Shown here piece by piece: positions 27,989-36,264 of a DNA stretch of 64,000 nt. The translations under genes and the position numbers were made by a program. Below the pieces are notes generated by a model that searched no databases, was not told the origin of the DNA, and worked only from the letters and a program-made list of their open reading frames with translations. Each line of letters begins with the position of its first letter. The stretch's first letter is position 1. This stretch comes from Ignavibacteriota bacterium (GTDB taxonomy: Bacteria > Bacteroidota > Ignavibacteria > UBA10030 > UBA6906): assembly GCA_016707525.1 (NCBI GenBank), contig JADJHP010000004.1:186001-250000 (forward strand). The letters run 5' to 3'.

Positions 27989-29070
27989 GCGAGTACGGAC
28001 CGGATGAGTGCATCGGGCACGGGCACGTCGATCGCTGAGGCGCCGATGGCTTTCGGGAGGACGAACAGCGGCATGCCATCCTTCCCCTTCTTATCCAGCG
28101 CAAGGGACGTATGCACCCGTCGCATATCCAGTTTCCCGGGGATGCGCGTGGGCAGCCCGACCGCTTCGAGGGCCTGCTTGATCTTCATCAGGTGATCGAT
28201 GCTGAGGAGTCCCATGGTCGCCGCCATCCGCGCCTCGAGCACCATTCCGATCGCCACGGTTTCCCCGTGACGGAGTGAGAACCCGCTCGCGGTCTCGATC
28301 GCGTGTCCGAGCGTATGGCCGAGGTTAAGGACCTTCCGCAGGCCCGCCTCCCGCTCATCCTTCTCCACCACGGCTGCTTTCAAGCCGACAGCGGTGGCGA
28401 TCACGCGTGTAAGGAAGGCCGTCTGCCCGGGGCGGAGTTTCGCGGCATTCCGCGCAAGCAACGAGAAGAACTTCCGGTCCAACGCCGCGGCGATCTTGAT
28501 GATCTCGGCGAGGCCGTTCCTGAACTCCCGGGGTGGGAGCGTTTTCAACACCAGAGGGTCGATCACGACAAGCGACGGCTGATGGAATGCGCCGATCAGG
28601 TTCTTGCCAAGGTGATGGTCGATACCGACCTTTCCGCCGACACTGCTGTCCACCTGCGCGAGGAGGCTTGTCGGGACCTGGACGAACTCCACGCCACGGA
28701 GCACGCTCGCGGAGGCAAAACCTGCGAGGTCGCCCACCACGCCACCGCCCAGGGCGATCACCACACTCCCCCGGCGGATGCGGTTCTCGAGCAACGCTGT
28801 GAGAACAGCGTAATAGACGTCAATGGATTTCGACTCTTCACCCGGTGGAACATCGATGAGAACGGGGTCGAACCCCGCAACCACGAGTCCGCGTGTCACC
28901 GTGCGGCCGTACAGCCGGTTCACATTTGAATCGGTAACGACGAAAATGCTCCTCCCCTTCCACCGGGAAGCAATGAGGGAGGGAAGCTGTGCGAGTGCTC
29001 CGGGGGAGATCAGGACCTCGTACGAGCGGTCCTTCCCTTCCCGTAGCCGGACGGGTATAGTACGTTTCAT
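27985..29070 (-). CDS. aroB: 3-dehydroquinate synthase
   Basis: Converts DAHP to 3-dehydroquinate, the first ring-forming step. The 361-residue protein has the NAD loop GGGVVGDLAGF (108-118), PTSLLAQVDSSVGGK (133-147) and the metal ligands in GLAEIIK (Glu189) and LGHTLGHAIE. ATG 29070 begins MKRTIPVRLREG. The frame is open 99 bases further up but shows no homology there. It is the promoter-proximal gene of the aroB-aroDE-aroA-aroC run, and its promoter lies only a few bases upstream. Confidence 0.96.
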   Translation of the reverse strand: MKRTIPVRLREGKDRSYEVLISPGALAQLPSLIASRWKGRSIFVVTDSNVNRLYGRTVTRGLVVAGFDPVLIDVPPGEESKSIDVYYAVLTALLENRIRRGSVVIALGGGVVGDLAGFASASVLRGVEFVQVPTSLLAQVDSSVGGKVGIDHHLGKNLIGAFHQPSLVVIDPLVLKTLPPREFRNGLAEIIKIAAALDRKFFSLLARNAAKLRPGQTAFLTRVIATAVGLKAAVVEKDEREAGLRKVLNLGHTLGHAIETASGFSLRHGETVAIGMVLEARMAATMGLLSIDHLMKIKQALEAVGLPTRIPGKLDMRRVHTSLALDKKGKDGMPLFVLPKAIGASAIDVPVPDALIRSVLA

Positions 29071-29074
29071 ACAA

Positions 29075-29106
29075 GTAGAGTACGGAATGTGAGGCAAAAA
29101 CGCAAA
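29075..29106 (-). promoter_or_regulatory. Putative aroB promoter, likely leaderless
   Basis: On the minus strand, TTGCGT (29100-29105) and TACTCT (29077-29082) are 17 bases apart; it also fits TTTG-N20-TAnnnT. The ATG follows the -10 hexamer after only 6 bases, so transcription should begin at or next to the start codon. Confidence 0.45.
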
Positions 29107-29140
29107 GGAAGAAGGACGTCGGAAGGAGGAAGCCTCACCA

Positions 29141-29169
29141 TTGGATGTAAGCGGGAGTTTTTGTATCAT
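29141..29169 (+). promoter_or_regulatory. Putative menG-mqnD promoter
   Basis: TTGGAT (29141-29146) and TATCAT (29164-29169) with a 17-base spacer, divergent from the aroB promoter. It argues that translation of menG begins at the later GTG 29219 and not at the upstream in-frame ATGs. Confidence 0.4.
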
Positions 29170-29218
29170 GAGGGTGAATTCCAGAACATGTATCCCTTAT
29201 TCCCTCTTCCTTCTTCCT

Positions 29219-29908
29219 GTGTCGAACTCTGAAGTCCGTACCCTGTTCAACGGCATTGCCGCTCGCTACGACCTGCTCAACCACCTGTTGAGCGGGGGCA
29301 TCGACCTGTACTGGCGCAAGAAAGCGATCGCTGCGGTGCGCGACATCCGGCCGAAACGCATCCTCGACGTCGCAACGGGCACGGCGGACCTCGCGCTTGC
29401 CGCCATGAAGCTCGGGCCCGACACGATCGTAGGGGTGGACATCTCGGAGAACATGCTCGCGATCGGGAGGGAAAAGATCGAGCAGAAGGGGCTGACGGGG
29501 ACCATCACCCTGCAGGCCGGTGAGGCGGAGAAGATCGCTTTCCCGGACGGAAGTTTCGACGCTTCGATCGTCGCATTCGGAGCCCGGAATTTCGAGAACC
29601 TGGAGCAGGGCCTCCGGGAGATGGGGCGTGTACTGAGGGCCGGTGGCCGGATCATGGTCCTGGAATTCTCGCGCCCTTCATCGTTCCCGTTCAAGCAATT
29701 GTATTTCTTCTATTTCCGGCGGATCCTCCCGTTGATCGGGAGATTCATATCGAAGGACCCGGGTGCATACACGTACCTGCCCGACACGGTGATGCGGTTT
29801 CCCGAAGGAGAGGACTTCCTCGGCATCCTGCGCACCGCCGGATTCAAGAACGTGCGCCAGGAGCGGCTCACGTTCGGCATCGCAACGATCTATACAGGAG
29901 ACACATGA
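29219..29908 (+). CDS. menG: Demethylmenaquinone methyltransferase (UbiE/MenG)
   Basis: SAM-dependent C-methylation of demethylmenaquinone, the last step of menaquinone synthesis. The 229-residue product has VRTLFNGIAARYDLLNHLLS at the start, the SAM loop ILDVATGTADLAL (about 48-60), GVDISENML, and the UbiE signatures around IVAFGARNFEN and LPDTVMRFPEGEDF. GTG 29219 gives the family's usual length and N-terminus; upstream ATGs at 29141 and 29168 lie inside the likely promoter. The stop overlaps mqnD by 4 bases, tying the final step to the futalosine route. Confidence 0.93.
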   Translation: MSNSEVRTLFNGIAARYDLLNHLLSGGIDLYWRKKAIAAVRDIRPKRILDVATGTADLALAAMKLGPDTIVGVDISENMLAIGREKIEQKGLTGTITLQAGEAEKIAFPDGSFDASIVAFGARNFENLEQGLREMGRVLRAGGRIMVLEFSRPSSFPFKQLYFFYFRRILPLIGRFISKDPGAYTYLPDTVMRFPEGEDFLGILRTAGFKNVRQERLTFGIATIYTGDT

Positions 29909-30750
29909 CGACCACCGGAGACCGCGTCATCCGCGTCGGGCACAGCCCGGACCCTGACGATGCATTCATGTTCTACGGCCTGGCCAGCGGCAAGGTGAAG
30001 CTGGACGGCATTCAGATCGAGCACATGCTCGAGGACATTCAGTCGCTGAACGTGCGCGCGATGAAAGCGGAGTTGGAAGTGACCGCCATCTCGGCGCATG
30101 CCTTCCCCGCCGTTGCACAGCACTACTGGGTGATGCGGACCGGCGCGAGCATGGGCGAGGGCTACGGCCCCGTGATCGTTTCGAAGAAGTACCGCTCGCT
30201 TGACGAGCTCAAGGGGAAACTGGTCGGCACACCGGGGCCGCTCACGACGGCCACGCTGCTGTTCCGGACATTCACCGACGGCATCCGTCACGTGGACATG
30301 CCGTTCGACAAGATCATGGATGCTGTGGACAGCGGCGAGGTCGATGCCGGCCTGCTCATCCATGAAGGCCAGATCACGTACGCATCGCTCGGCTACAACA
30401 AGATCCTGGACTTCGGTGAGTTCTGGGAGAAGGAAAGCAACGGGTTGCCGTTGCCGCTCGGGCTGGACGTGGTGCGCAAGGACCTCGGCATGGACCTCGC
30501 GGTGAAGCTCTCACGCGGGTTGAAGGAGAGCATCGCTTACGGCTACAAGCATCAGGAAGAAGCGATCCCGTACGCGATGCAGTGGGGGCGTGGCATCAAC
30601 TATGAGCTCGGCGAGAAGTTCGTAAAGATGTACGTGAGCGATCTGACGATCGACATGGGCGAGAATGGGTTGGCGGGGCTGAAGCTGCTGTTCGAAAAAG
30701 CAGCGGCGCGAGGGGTGGTAACGGGCGTTCCGACGATCGAACTAGTGTAA
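29905..30750 (+). CDS. mqnD: 1,4-dihydroxy-6-naphthoate synthase-type protein (MqnD)
   Basis: In the futalosine pathway MqnD turns cyclic dehypoxanthine futalosine into 1,4-dihydroxy-6-naphthoate. The 281-residue protein begins with the family motif VGHSPDPDDAFMFYGLASGK and has the bilobed periplasmic-binding-like fold of MqnA/MqnD (VGTPGPLTTATLLFRTF, DAGLLIHEGQITYASLG). The conserved histidine of LLIHEG is the proposed general base. The location, co-translated with menG and facing mqnC and mqnEA, supports the assignment. Confidence 0.9.
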   Translation: MTTTGDRVIRVGHSPDPDDAFMFYGLASGKVKLDGIQIEHMLEDIQSLNVRAMKAELEVTAISAHAFPAVAQHYWVMRTGASMGEGYGPVIVSKKYRSLDELKGKLVGTPGPLTTATLLFRTFTDGIRHVDMPFDKIMDAVDSGEVDAGLLIHEGQITYASLGYNKILDFGEFWEKESNGLPLPLGLDVVRKDLGMDLAVKLSRGLKESIAYGYKHQEEAIPYAMQWGRGINYELGEKFVKMYVSDLTIDMGENGLAGLKLLFEKAAARGVVTGVPTIELV

Positions 30751-30820
30751 GCGCGACCAGCCTGGTCGCGCACTTCATCGGAAAGGCAAAGCAGGGCGGC
30801 CAGCATGGCCGCCCTGCTTT
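30751..30820. terminator. Two adjacent hairpins between convergent mqnD and mqnC
   Basis: The first hairpin (30751-30771) begins right after the mqnD stop: 10-bp arms GCGCGACCAG/CTGGTCGCGC around one base. The second (30788-30820) has perfect 14-bp arms, AAAGCAGGGCGGCC and its complement, around AGCAT. The A/T ends of the second make it usable in both directions. Confidence 0.8.
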
Positions 30821-30858
30821 CGTTTCTCGCGGCCAGATAGGCCGCACTGCCCTGGCAA

Positions 30859-31962
30859 TTACGCCGCACTCGCCGGCTTGTAGATGCTCAGGATGTCGTA
30901 GGTGGTGTTCCGCTGCGCGGCCACGAACCCGGCATCGTGGATCATCTGGATGCACTCTTCGGTGTTCGTGGTATTCACGAAGTTCGCCGCCGCGTGGACG
31001 TTCTCTTCCTGCAGCGTCCCTCCAAAATCATCCGCACCGAAGTGCAGCGCGATCTGGCCCACCTTCTTCCCTTCCGAGAACCATGACGCCTGGATGTGCG
31101 GCACGTTGTCCAGGTAGATGCGCGACAGCGCGAGCATCTGCAGGTACCGCGTCGGCGTCGCGTAGTGCGGGATGATCTTCTCCAGCGGCGTGTTGCCCGG
31201 TTTGAAGCTCCACGGGACGAACGCCGTGAACCCGTGATATTCATCCTGCAGCGCGCGCACGACCTCGAGATGTTCGATGATATCCTCGTCCTGCTCCAGA
31301 TGGCCGTACATCATCGTGGCAGTGCTCTTGAAGCCCAGCGTGTGCGCCTCACGCATCACGTCCAGCCAGTCCTGGCTGGAACCCTTCCGGCTGCTGATCT
31401 TCTTCTTCACGCGGTCCGACAGGATCTCCGCCCCGCCGCCGGGGATCGTCCGCAGCCCCGCATCCCAGAGCTGCTTCAGCACCTCCGGCACGCTCAGCCC
31501 TGACACGGCCGCCATCCCGAGCACTTCCGAGGTGGAATAGAAGTGCGGATGGACCTGCGGTACTTCCTTGACCGTGCGGCGCACAAGCTCCAGGTAGTAG
31601 TCGAGGGGCAGTGCGGGATTCACGCCGCCCTGCAGCAGCACGGTCGTCACCCCTTTTGCGGCCGACTCCTTGAACTTCGCCACCATGTGATCGACGGAGT
31701 GCGTGTACACGCCTTCGTCGCCGGGGTGGCGATAGAACGCACAGAAGATGCAGTCGATGGTGCAGACGTTCGTGTAATTGGGATTGGTATCGACCACGAA
31801 CGTCACGTGTGGGTCCGGATTGATGCGGAACCGCACCTCATTGGCAACGTCGGCGAGATCAAGCAATTCGCCATGCCTGAGCACAACTAGCCCCTCGTCA
31901 CGCGAGATCCGCTTGCCTGCCCGCACCTTTGCATAGATATCCTGCAGCGTCACGCTTTCCAT
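30859..31962 (-). CDS. mqnC: Cyclic dehypoxanthinyl futalosine synthase
   Basis: Radical SAM enzyme that cyclises dehypoxanthine futalosine. The 4Fe-4S motif is CxxxCxxC at Cys67, Cys71 and Cys74 (CTIDCIFCAF). Other family blocks are LLQGGVNPALPLDYYLELVR, GLRTIPGGGAEILSDRV and HFGADDFGGTLQEENVH. Length is 367 residues from ATG 31962, which has a GAGG upstream; the frame is open another 48 bases without homology. It lies 61 bp after the mqnE-mqnA fusion gene. Confidence 0.95.
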   Translation of the reverse strand: MESVTLQDIYAKVRAGKRISRDEGLVVLRHGELLDLADVANEVRFRINPDPHVTFVVDTNPNYTNVCTIDCIFCAFYRHPGDEGVYTHSVDHMVAKFKESAAKGVTTVLLQGGVNPALPLDYYLELVRRTVKEVPQVHPHFYSTSEVLGMAAVSGLSVPEVLKQLWDAGLRTIPGGGAEILSDRVKKKISSRKGSSQDWLDVMREAHTLGFKSTATMMYGHLEQDEDIIEHLEVVRALQDEYHGFTAFVPWSFKPGNTPLEKIIPHYATPTRYLQMLALSRIYLDNVPHIQASWFSEGKKVGQIALHFGADDFGGTLQEENVHAAANFVNTTNTEECIQMIHDAGFVAAQRNTTYDILSIYKPASAA

Positions 31963-32023
31963 TGACAATCCTCGGCCTTCACTCTTCATTCCTCGGTCGC
32001 CCATCCTCAATTGCTTTTCATCG

Positions 32024-33883
32024 TTAGCTCTTCACCCTGCTCTGCTCTTCTTCTTCCACCAGGGCCGCGAACTTCGCAATGGCTTCCCGCTCCCGTTCGC
32101 CGAGCGAGTAATTGAATCCGTCCAGGTACTCCGCGGTCTCCGCGTCCGATAGTCCGATCCGGCGTCCAAGCACGCCACCGGCAACGGCATAGTTCTCTGC
32201 GCTCTTCTCGCGTGAAGCGACAAGCGCTTCGGTGAGGCGCGCCCGGTCCTCCTGACTCATGCTCTTCTTCACGGCCCACACGGCGAAGACGAACGGCAGC
32301 TTCTGCCACTCGTACCACTCGCGAGCCAGATCGTACACCAGATCGAAGCCGGGGAGCCCGTTCTTGTTCGCCTGCAGCGCCTCGTCGCCGATCAACAACA
32401 CGGCGTCAAAACCGGTGAGGTCATTCACCCCGCCATGGAGCCGCTCGAACCGTGCCGAGACACCATAGCGCTTTTGGAGGAGCACACGCAGGAGCTGCAC
32501 CGAGGTTGCGGTATCGTCGATGATGCCGATCCGTTTCCCGTCGAGGTCCCGCCACCCTTCTTTCGAGAACAGCATCACGCTCTTCACCTGGTCGCGCGAG
32601 GCGAGGCCATACCCGAGCAGGTCCAGCCGATCGGCCTGGTGGACGTAGTTCATCACGGAGAATAATCCCGCGTCGATCATTCCCTGCTCGCTCAGCATCC
32701 CCATGCGCCGGGGACGGACGGGCAGGATCTTATACTCCGGCACATCCAGATACGCGTGATAGGCGATCGAGTTGAGATACGGGATCTTACCGATCACGTG
32801 GTCCGCGTGGATCCGGATCGGATTATAGTACACGTCCCGCTCCACCGGGATCTTCCCGGCATCGCGGATGATGCGAATGAGCTGGTCCTTCTTCATGGCC
32901 ATCGGACTGATGGCCCCGGCATCGTGGGCGATCTTCTCGCCGCCCACGGTCCCGTCCATGTCATCCGCGCCGAAGTTCAGCGCGACACTCGCCACTTCTT
33001 CGGTGAGCATCACCCAGTACGCCTTGATGTGCGGGAAGTTGTCCAGCATCAGGCGCGAGATCGCGATCGTCTTCAGATCATCGATCGCCGATGTGTATCG
33101 GTTCGACGGCTTGATGCCCGTGTTCCCGGGCTGGAAGGCCAGTGGAATGAAGGTCAGGAATCCGCCGGTCTCGTCCTGCGTCTCCCGCAGCCGCATCATG
33201 TGCTCCAGCCGTTCCTCGAGCGTTTCGATGTGCCCGTAGAGCATCGTGCTGTTCGTCGGAATGCCGAGCCGGTGCGCGGCCTTGTGGACGTCCAACCACC
33301 CCTTCGCGCCGATCTTCTGATGGAAGAGCTGCTTGCGGACGCGCTCGGAGAACACCTCAGCACCGCCGCCGGGCATGGTGCGCACGCCGGCCTCTTTCAA
33401 CTCGCGGAGGACCTGCTCGATGGACATCTTGAACTTCTTGTGGAAGAAGTCGATCTCCACGGCCGTGAATGCCTTGACATCGGCATCGGGGAGATGGCGA
33501 TGAATGGTCTGGACGATGTCCAGGTACCGTTCCCAGGGCCAGTCGGCGGGCATGCCACCCGTGATATGCACTTCCTTGATCTCGGGCGTGAGCCGCGCGA
33601 GGATATCCTGCGACGTCATCTCGTACGCGCCGGGTGCGCCCTTCTTCACCGCGAAGTCGCAGAACTTGCACGACAGCACACAGACGTTCGTGTGCTCGAT
33701 CTTCTGGTTCAGCACGAAGTACACGGCGTCACCGCTCCACCGGCGTTGCACGGTATGCGCCATGCGCCCGACGCCGATGATGTCCTGCGTCCGGTACAAC
33801 ACCAGGCCGTCGTCCAGCGTCAGCCGCTCACCACGCTCGACCTTCGTCCAGATCGGAGCAAGGGTCTTGTCACGAAATTGCAT
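32024..33883 (-). CDS. Fused aminodeoxyfutalosine synthase (MqnE) and chorismate dehydratase (MqnA)
   Basis: One chain of 619 residues joins the first two futalosine-pathway enzymes. Residues 1 to about 355 are MqnE, a radical SAM enzyme with CxxxCxxC at Cys68, Cys72 and Cys75 (CVLSCKFCDF), ITGGMPADWPWERYLDI, TMPGGGAEVFSERV and FGADDMDGTVGGEKI. From about 357 the MqnA part begins (IGKIPYLNSIAYHAYLD), with SVMLFSKEGW, IDDTATSVQLLRVLL and LLIGDEAL. MqnA makes 3-enolpyruvyl-benzoate from chorismate and MqnE uses it with SAM, so the fusion could pass the intermediate directly. ATG 33883 has GGAGAG 4 bases upstream and is preferred to the TTG at 33901. Confidence 0.93.
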   Translation of the reverse strand: MQFRDKTLAPIWTKVERGERLTLDDGLVLYRTQDIIGVGRMAHTVQRRWSGDAVYFVLNQKIEHTNVCVLSCKFCDFAVKKGAPGAYEMTSQDILARLTPEIKEVHITGGMPADWPWERYLDIVQTIHRHLPDADVKAFTAVEIDFFHKKFKMSIEQVLRELKEAGVRTMPGGGAEVFSERVRKQLFHQKIGAKGWLDVHKAAHRLGIPTNSTMLYGHIETLEERLEHMMRLRETQDETGGFLTFIPLAFQPGNTGIKPSNRYTSAIDDLKTIAISRLMLDNFPHIKAYWVMLTEEVASVALNFGADDMDGTVGGEKIAHDAGAISPMAMKKDQLIRIIRDAGKIPVERDVYYNPIRIHADHVIGKIPYLNSIAYHAYLDVPEYKILPVRPRRMGMLSEQGMIDAGLFSVMNYVHQADRLDLLGYGLASRDQVKSVMLFSKEGWRDLDGKRIGIIDDTATSVQLLRVLLQKRYGVSARFERLHGGVNDLTGFDAVLLIGDEALQANKNGLPGFDLVYDLAREWYEWQKLPFVFAVWAVKKSMSQEDRARLTEALVASREKSAENYAVAGGVLGRRIGLSDAETAEYLDGFNYSLGEREREAIAKFAALVEEEEQSRVKS

Positions 33884-33899
33884 ACTCTCCACTGCTTTC

Positions 33900-33938
33900 A
33901 ATTAAGAATTCTGAGTTCTTCATTCTTAGTTCTTAATT
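33900..33938. repeat. Intergenic element with 9-bp inverted ends, family A
   Basis: AATTAAGAA (33900-33908) and TTCTTAATT (33930-33938) are perfect inverted ends around a T/C-rich core. The core TCTTCATTCTTAGTTCTT recurs almost unchanged at 56862-56880. The end of the ubiD-type gene lies inside it, so its last codons are set by the element. Confidence 0.5.
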
Positions 33939-35716
33939 ATCCGCCCCCACTTGCCATCCACGGCCTTCACCACCGCTTCCGGCATCGTCAGCGCCGCGGG
34001 GTATCCCGTCTTCCAGGTCGCGTCGATCCCCATTACACCCTTATAAACAGGGCTGATGCCGATGAGTTCCTGATGGGTGAACAGAATATCCCGTTCGCAG
34101 TCAAACCGCGTAAAAACGCCCCAGATGTAGTTCTCTTTGTCGTCCAGATCCACGTCCTCACTCACAGCAGCGATGACGGCAACGCCTGTCAGCGCGGGGT
34201 GGCGGACGAGCTGTTCGATGACCGGCTTCCCCTCTCCCCGGACCTTCACCAGGAGCATGGTCTCATGCACGAACCGGAGGTCCACGATGCGGCGGTCCAC
34301 TTCGCGGAGGGCCCTGACGGTTTCAACGGAAGGAAGCCTCGTCGCGCGGGGTTCTGCAGGCTGCGGACGCTGCTTCCGCGTCGCATCAAGCACCATCTTG
34401 CTTCCGAGATTCATGGTGAAGCTTGTGAAGTCGAGCGTGTCCAGCGGGACCTTCGGGATCAGCAGGAAGTCGCGGTGCGGATCGAACTGGTCGCGCACTT
34501 CGCGCATCACTTCATCGAAGTTGCGCACGTTCACACCTTCGCTGACAAGCACGATGCATTTGGTCAATGAGAGCTGCGACATCCCCATCAACCCGAGCGC
34601 GGTCTTCATCGCTTCTTTGGCGTAGCGCTGGTCCACGGACACCACGAGCAGGTTATGGAACCCGGCCTCGTAGTACGCCCAGAGATCGCGGATCTCCGAA
34701 TGGATCAAGCGCGCCAGCGGCCCGAGCACGAGCTGTGTGGCATCGCCGAGGAACTTGTCTTCCATCGGCGGGATCCCCACGACCGTGGCCGGGTAGATCG
34801 GGTTGCGCTTCCGCGTCACCGCGCTCAGATGAAAGACCGGGAACTCCGCGGCGTGCGAATAATGCCCGAAGTGATCGCCGAACGGACCTTCCATCCTGCG
34901 CTCGCCGGGACGGACGATCCCTTCAAGAATGAACTCTGCATGCGCGGGGACATCGATCCCGATGCTGGAGCCGCGCGTGAACTCGGTGCGTTTCCCGCGG
35001 AGGAAACCGGCGAACATGGCCTCGTCGATATTCTCCGGCAATGCGGCGATGGTCGCCATCAGCAGTGCGGGATCGGTCCCGATCGCGACCGCCAGTTCGA
35101 GGGGCTTGCCCAGTTTCTCTGCCTGGGTGTAGTGGAAGCCGCCGCCCTTCTGGATCTGCCAGTGCATCCCGGTCGTCGCGTCATCGAAGACCTGCATGCG
35201 ATACATACCCATGTTGCGTTTGCCGGTACGAGGATCGTACGTGACGATCTGCGGCAGCGTGATGAACCTGCCGCCATCCTCAGGCCAGCAGGTGAGAACA
35301 GGCAATTGCCCGAGGGCTGGTTTCTCGACGACCTGCTGTGCCTGGCCGGTGGCGACACGTTTCACGGGGGCCGACAGGAATCGCCGGGCAAGGGACCGGT
35401 GCTTCATCACAGCGGAAGGTTTCGGCGGCAGTGCGTCGCCAAGGAAGGCGATCAGTTCCTGTCCGAGCTGCTCGGGATGCTTCTGGAGCGCAAGCTCACA
35501 CCGCAGGTCGCTCGCCATCGCATTCACCAGCACGGGATAGGGCGACCCTTTGACGTGTTCGAAGAGCATCGCCGGGCGGCGCTCTTTGATCGCGCGCCGT
35601 GCGATCTCGGTGATCTCCAGATACGGGTCGACCTCTTCCTGCACGCGCAGGAGTTCACCCACGCTCTCCAGATAGAGAGCGAAGTCGCCGGCGGTCTTGA
35701 ACTCGGATGCCTTCAC
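33926..35716 (-). CDS. UbiD-family decarboxylase, probable MqnL
   Basis: prFMN-dependent decarboxylase. In futalosine-pathway bacteria the UbiD homologue removes the ring carboxylate of the prenylated naphthoate (MqnL). The 596-residue product shows MEGPFGDHFGHYSHA, GIDVPAHAEFILEG and YPATVVGIPPMEDKFLG, typical of UbiD. GTG 35716 is the start: it overlaps the UbiX-type stop (GTGA) and has GAGGAG upstream. The much longer open frame (to 35950) reads as shadow of ubiX. Neighbours UbiX and UbiA types support the menaquinone role, because ubiquinone genes are absent. Confidence 0.92.
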   Translation of the reverse strand: MKASEFKTAGDFALYLESVGELLRVQEEVDPYLEITEIARRAIKERRPAMLFEHVKGSPYPVLVNAMASDLRCELALQKHPEQLGQELIAFLGDALPPKPSAVMKHRSLARRFLSAPVKRVATGQAQQVVEKPALGQLPVLTCWPEDGGRFITLPQIVTYDPRTGKRNMGMYRMQVFDDATTGMHWQIQKGGGFHYTQAEKLGKPLELAVAIGTDPALLMATIAALPENIDEAMFAGFLRGKRTEFTRGSSIGIDVPAHAEFILEGIVRPGERRMEGPFGDHFGHYSHAAEFPVFHLSAVTRKRNPIYPATVVGIPPMEDKFLGDATQLVLGPLARLIHSEIRDLWAYYEAGFHNLLVVSVDQRYAKEAMKTALGLMGMSQLSLTKCIVLVSEGVNVRNFDEVMREVRDQFDPHRDFLLIPKVPLDTLDFTSFTMNLGSKMVLDATRKQRPQPAEPRATRLPSVETVRALREVDRRIVDLRFVHETMLLVKVRGEGKPVIEQLVRHPALTGVAVIAAVSEDVDLDDKENYIWGVFTRFDCERDILFTHQELIGISPVYKGVMGIDATWKTGYPAALTMPEAVVKAVDGKWGRIIKN

Positions 35717-36264
35717 GTGAACTCCTCCTCGCGCCAGCCGGGCGAGGTCCGCACGCCGATCTGTCCGAGGAGCTTGTCGGTGAATCCGCCAACGTACGCA
35801 TCCACGGTGTCCGGCACGAAATACAACGGCGGCGAGATCGGCATGATCGTCGCACCATAACCGGACAACCGTGCGCACTGTTCCAGTGTGAGGGTCGACA
35901 GCGGTGTCTCCCGCACGCAGATGATCAGGGGGATGCGTTCCTTCAGGCACACCTGCGCCGTGCGGGTGATGAGCGTATCGCCCAGCCCCGAAGCGATCTT
36001 CCCGATGGTGGAGGTGGATGCCGGAAGGATCACATACGCATCGAAGCGGTTGGAGCCCGATGCCGTAGGCGCCGTGAGGTCTTCATCGGAGAACGTGCGC
36101 TTCACGAATGGCGCAAGGTCCTTCTCGCTCATCTTCAGTTCGTCCTTCAGCAGGACCTTTCCCCACTTGCTGACGATGAGGTACTTGTTGTCCGGGCACT
36201 TCTTGAGGAAATCCAGGGCGTAGACCGCACCGGAGGAGCCGGTGATACCGACGACGACCTTCAT
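35713..36264 (-). CDS. UbiX-family flavin prenyltransferase, probable MqnM
   Basis: Makes prenylated FMN, the cofactor of its UbiD partner, which lies directly downstream with a 4-base overlap. The 183-residue protein begins KVVVGITGSSGAVYALDFL and has the FMN/DMAP site segments VILPASTSTIGKIASGLGDTLITRTA and ICVRETPLSTLTLEQCARL. It also overlaps the UbiA-type gene upstream by 4 bases, so UbiA, UbiX and UbiD types are translated as a set. Confidence 0.94.
   Translation of the reverse strand: MKVVVGITGSSGAVYALDFLKKCPDNKYLIVSKWGKVLLKDELKMSEKDLAPFVKRTFSDEDLTAPTASGSNRFDAYVILPASTSTIGKIASGLGDTLITRTAQVCLKERIPLIICVRETPLSTLTLEQCARLSGYGATIMPISPPLYFVPDTVDAYVGGFTDKLLGQIGVRTSPGWREEEFT

Noticed and set aside
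26060..28195. A 711-residue plus-strand open frame opposite aroA, aroDE and the end of aroB
   Set aside because: Spans three well-supported genes in antisense and has no motif.
35717..35950. Upstream extension of the UbiD-type open frame
   Set aside because: It is out-of-frame sequence of the UbiX-type gene; the GTG at 35716 with GAGGAG fits better.
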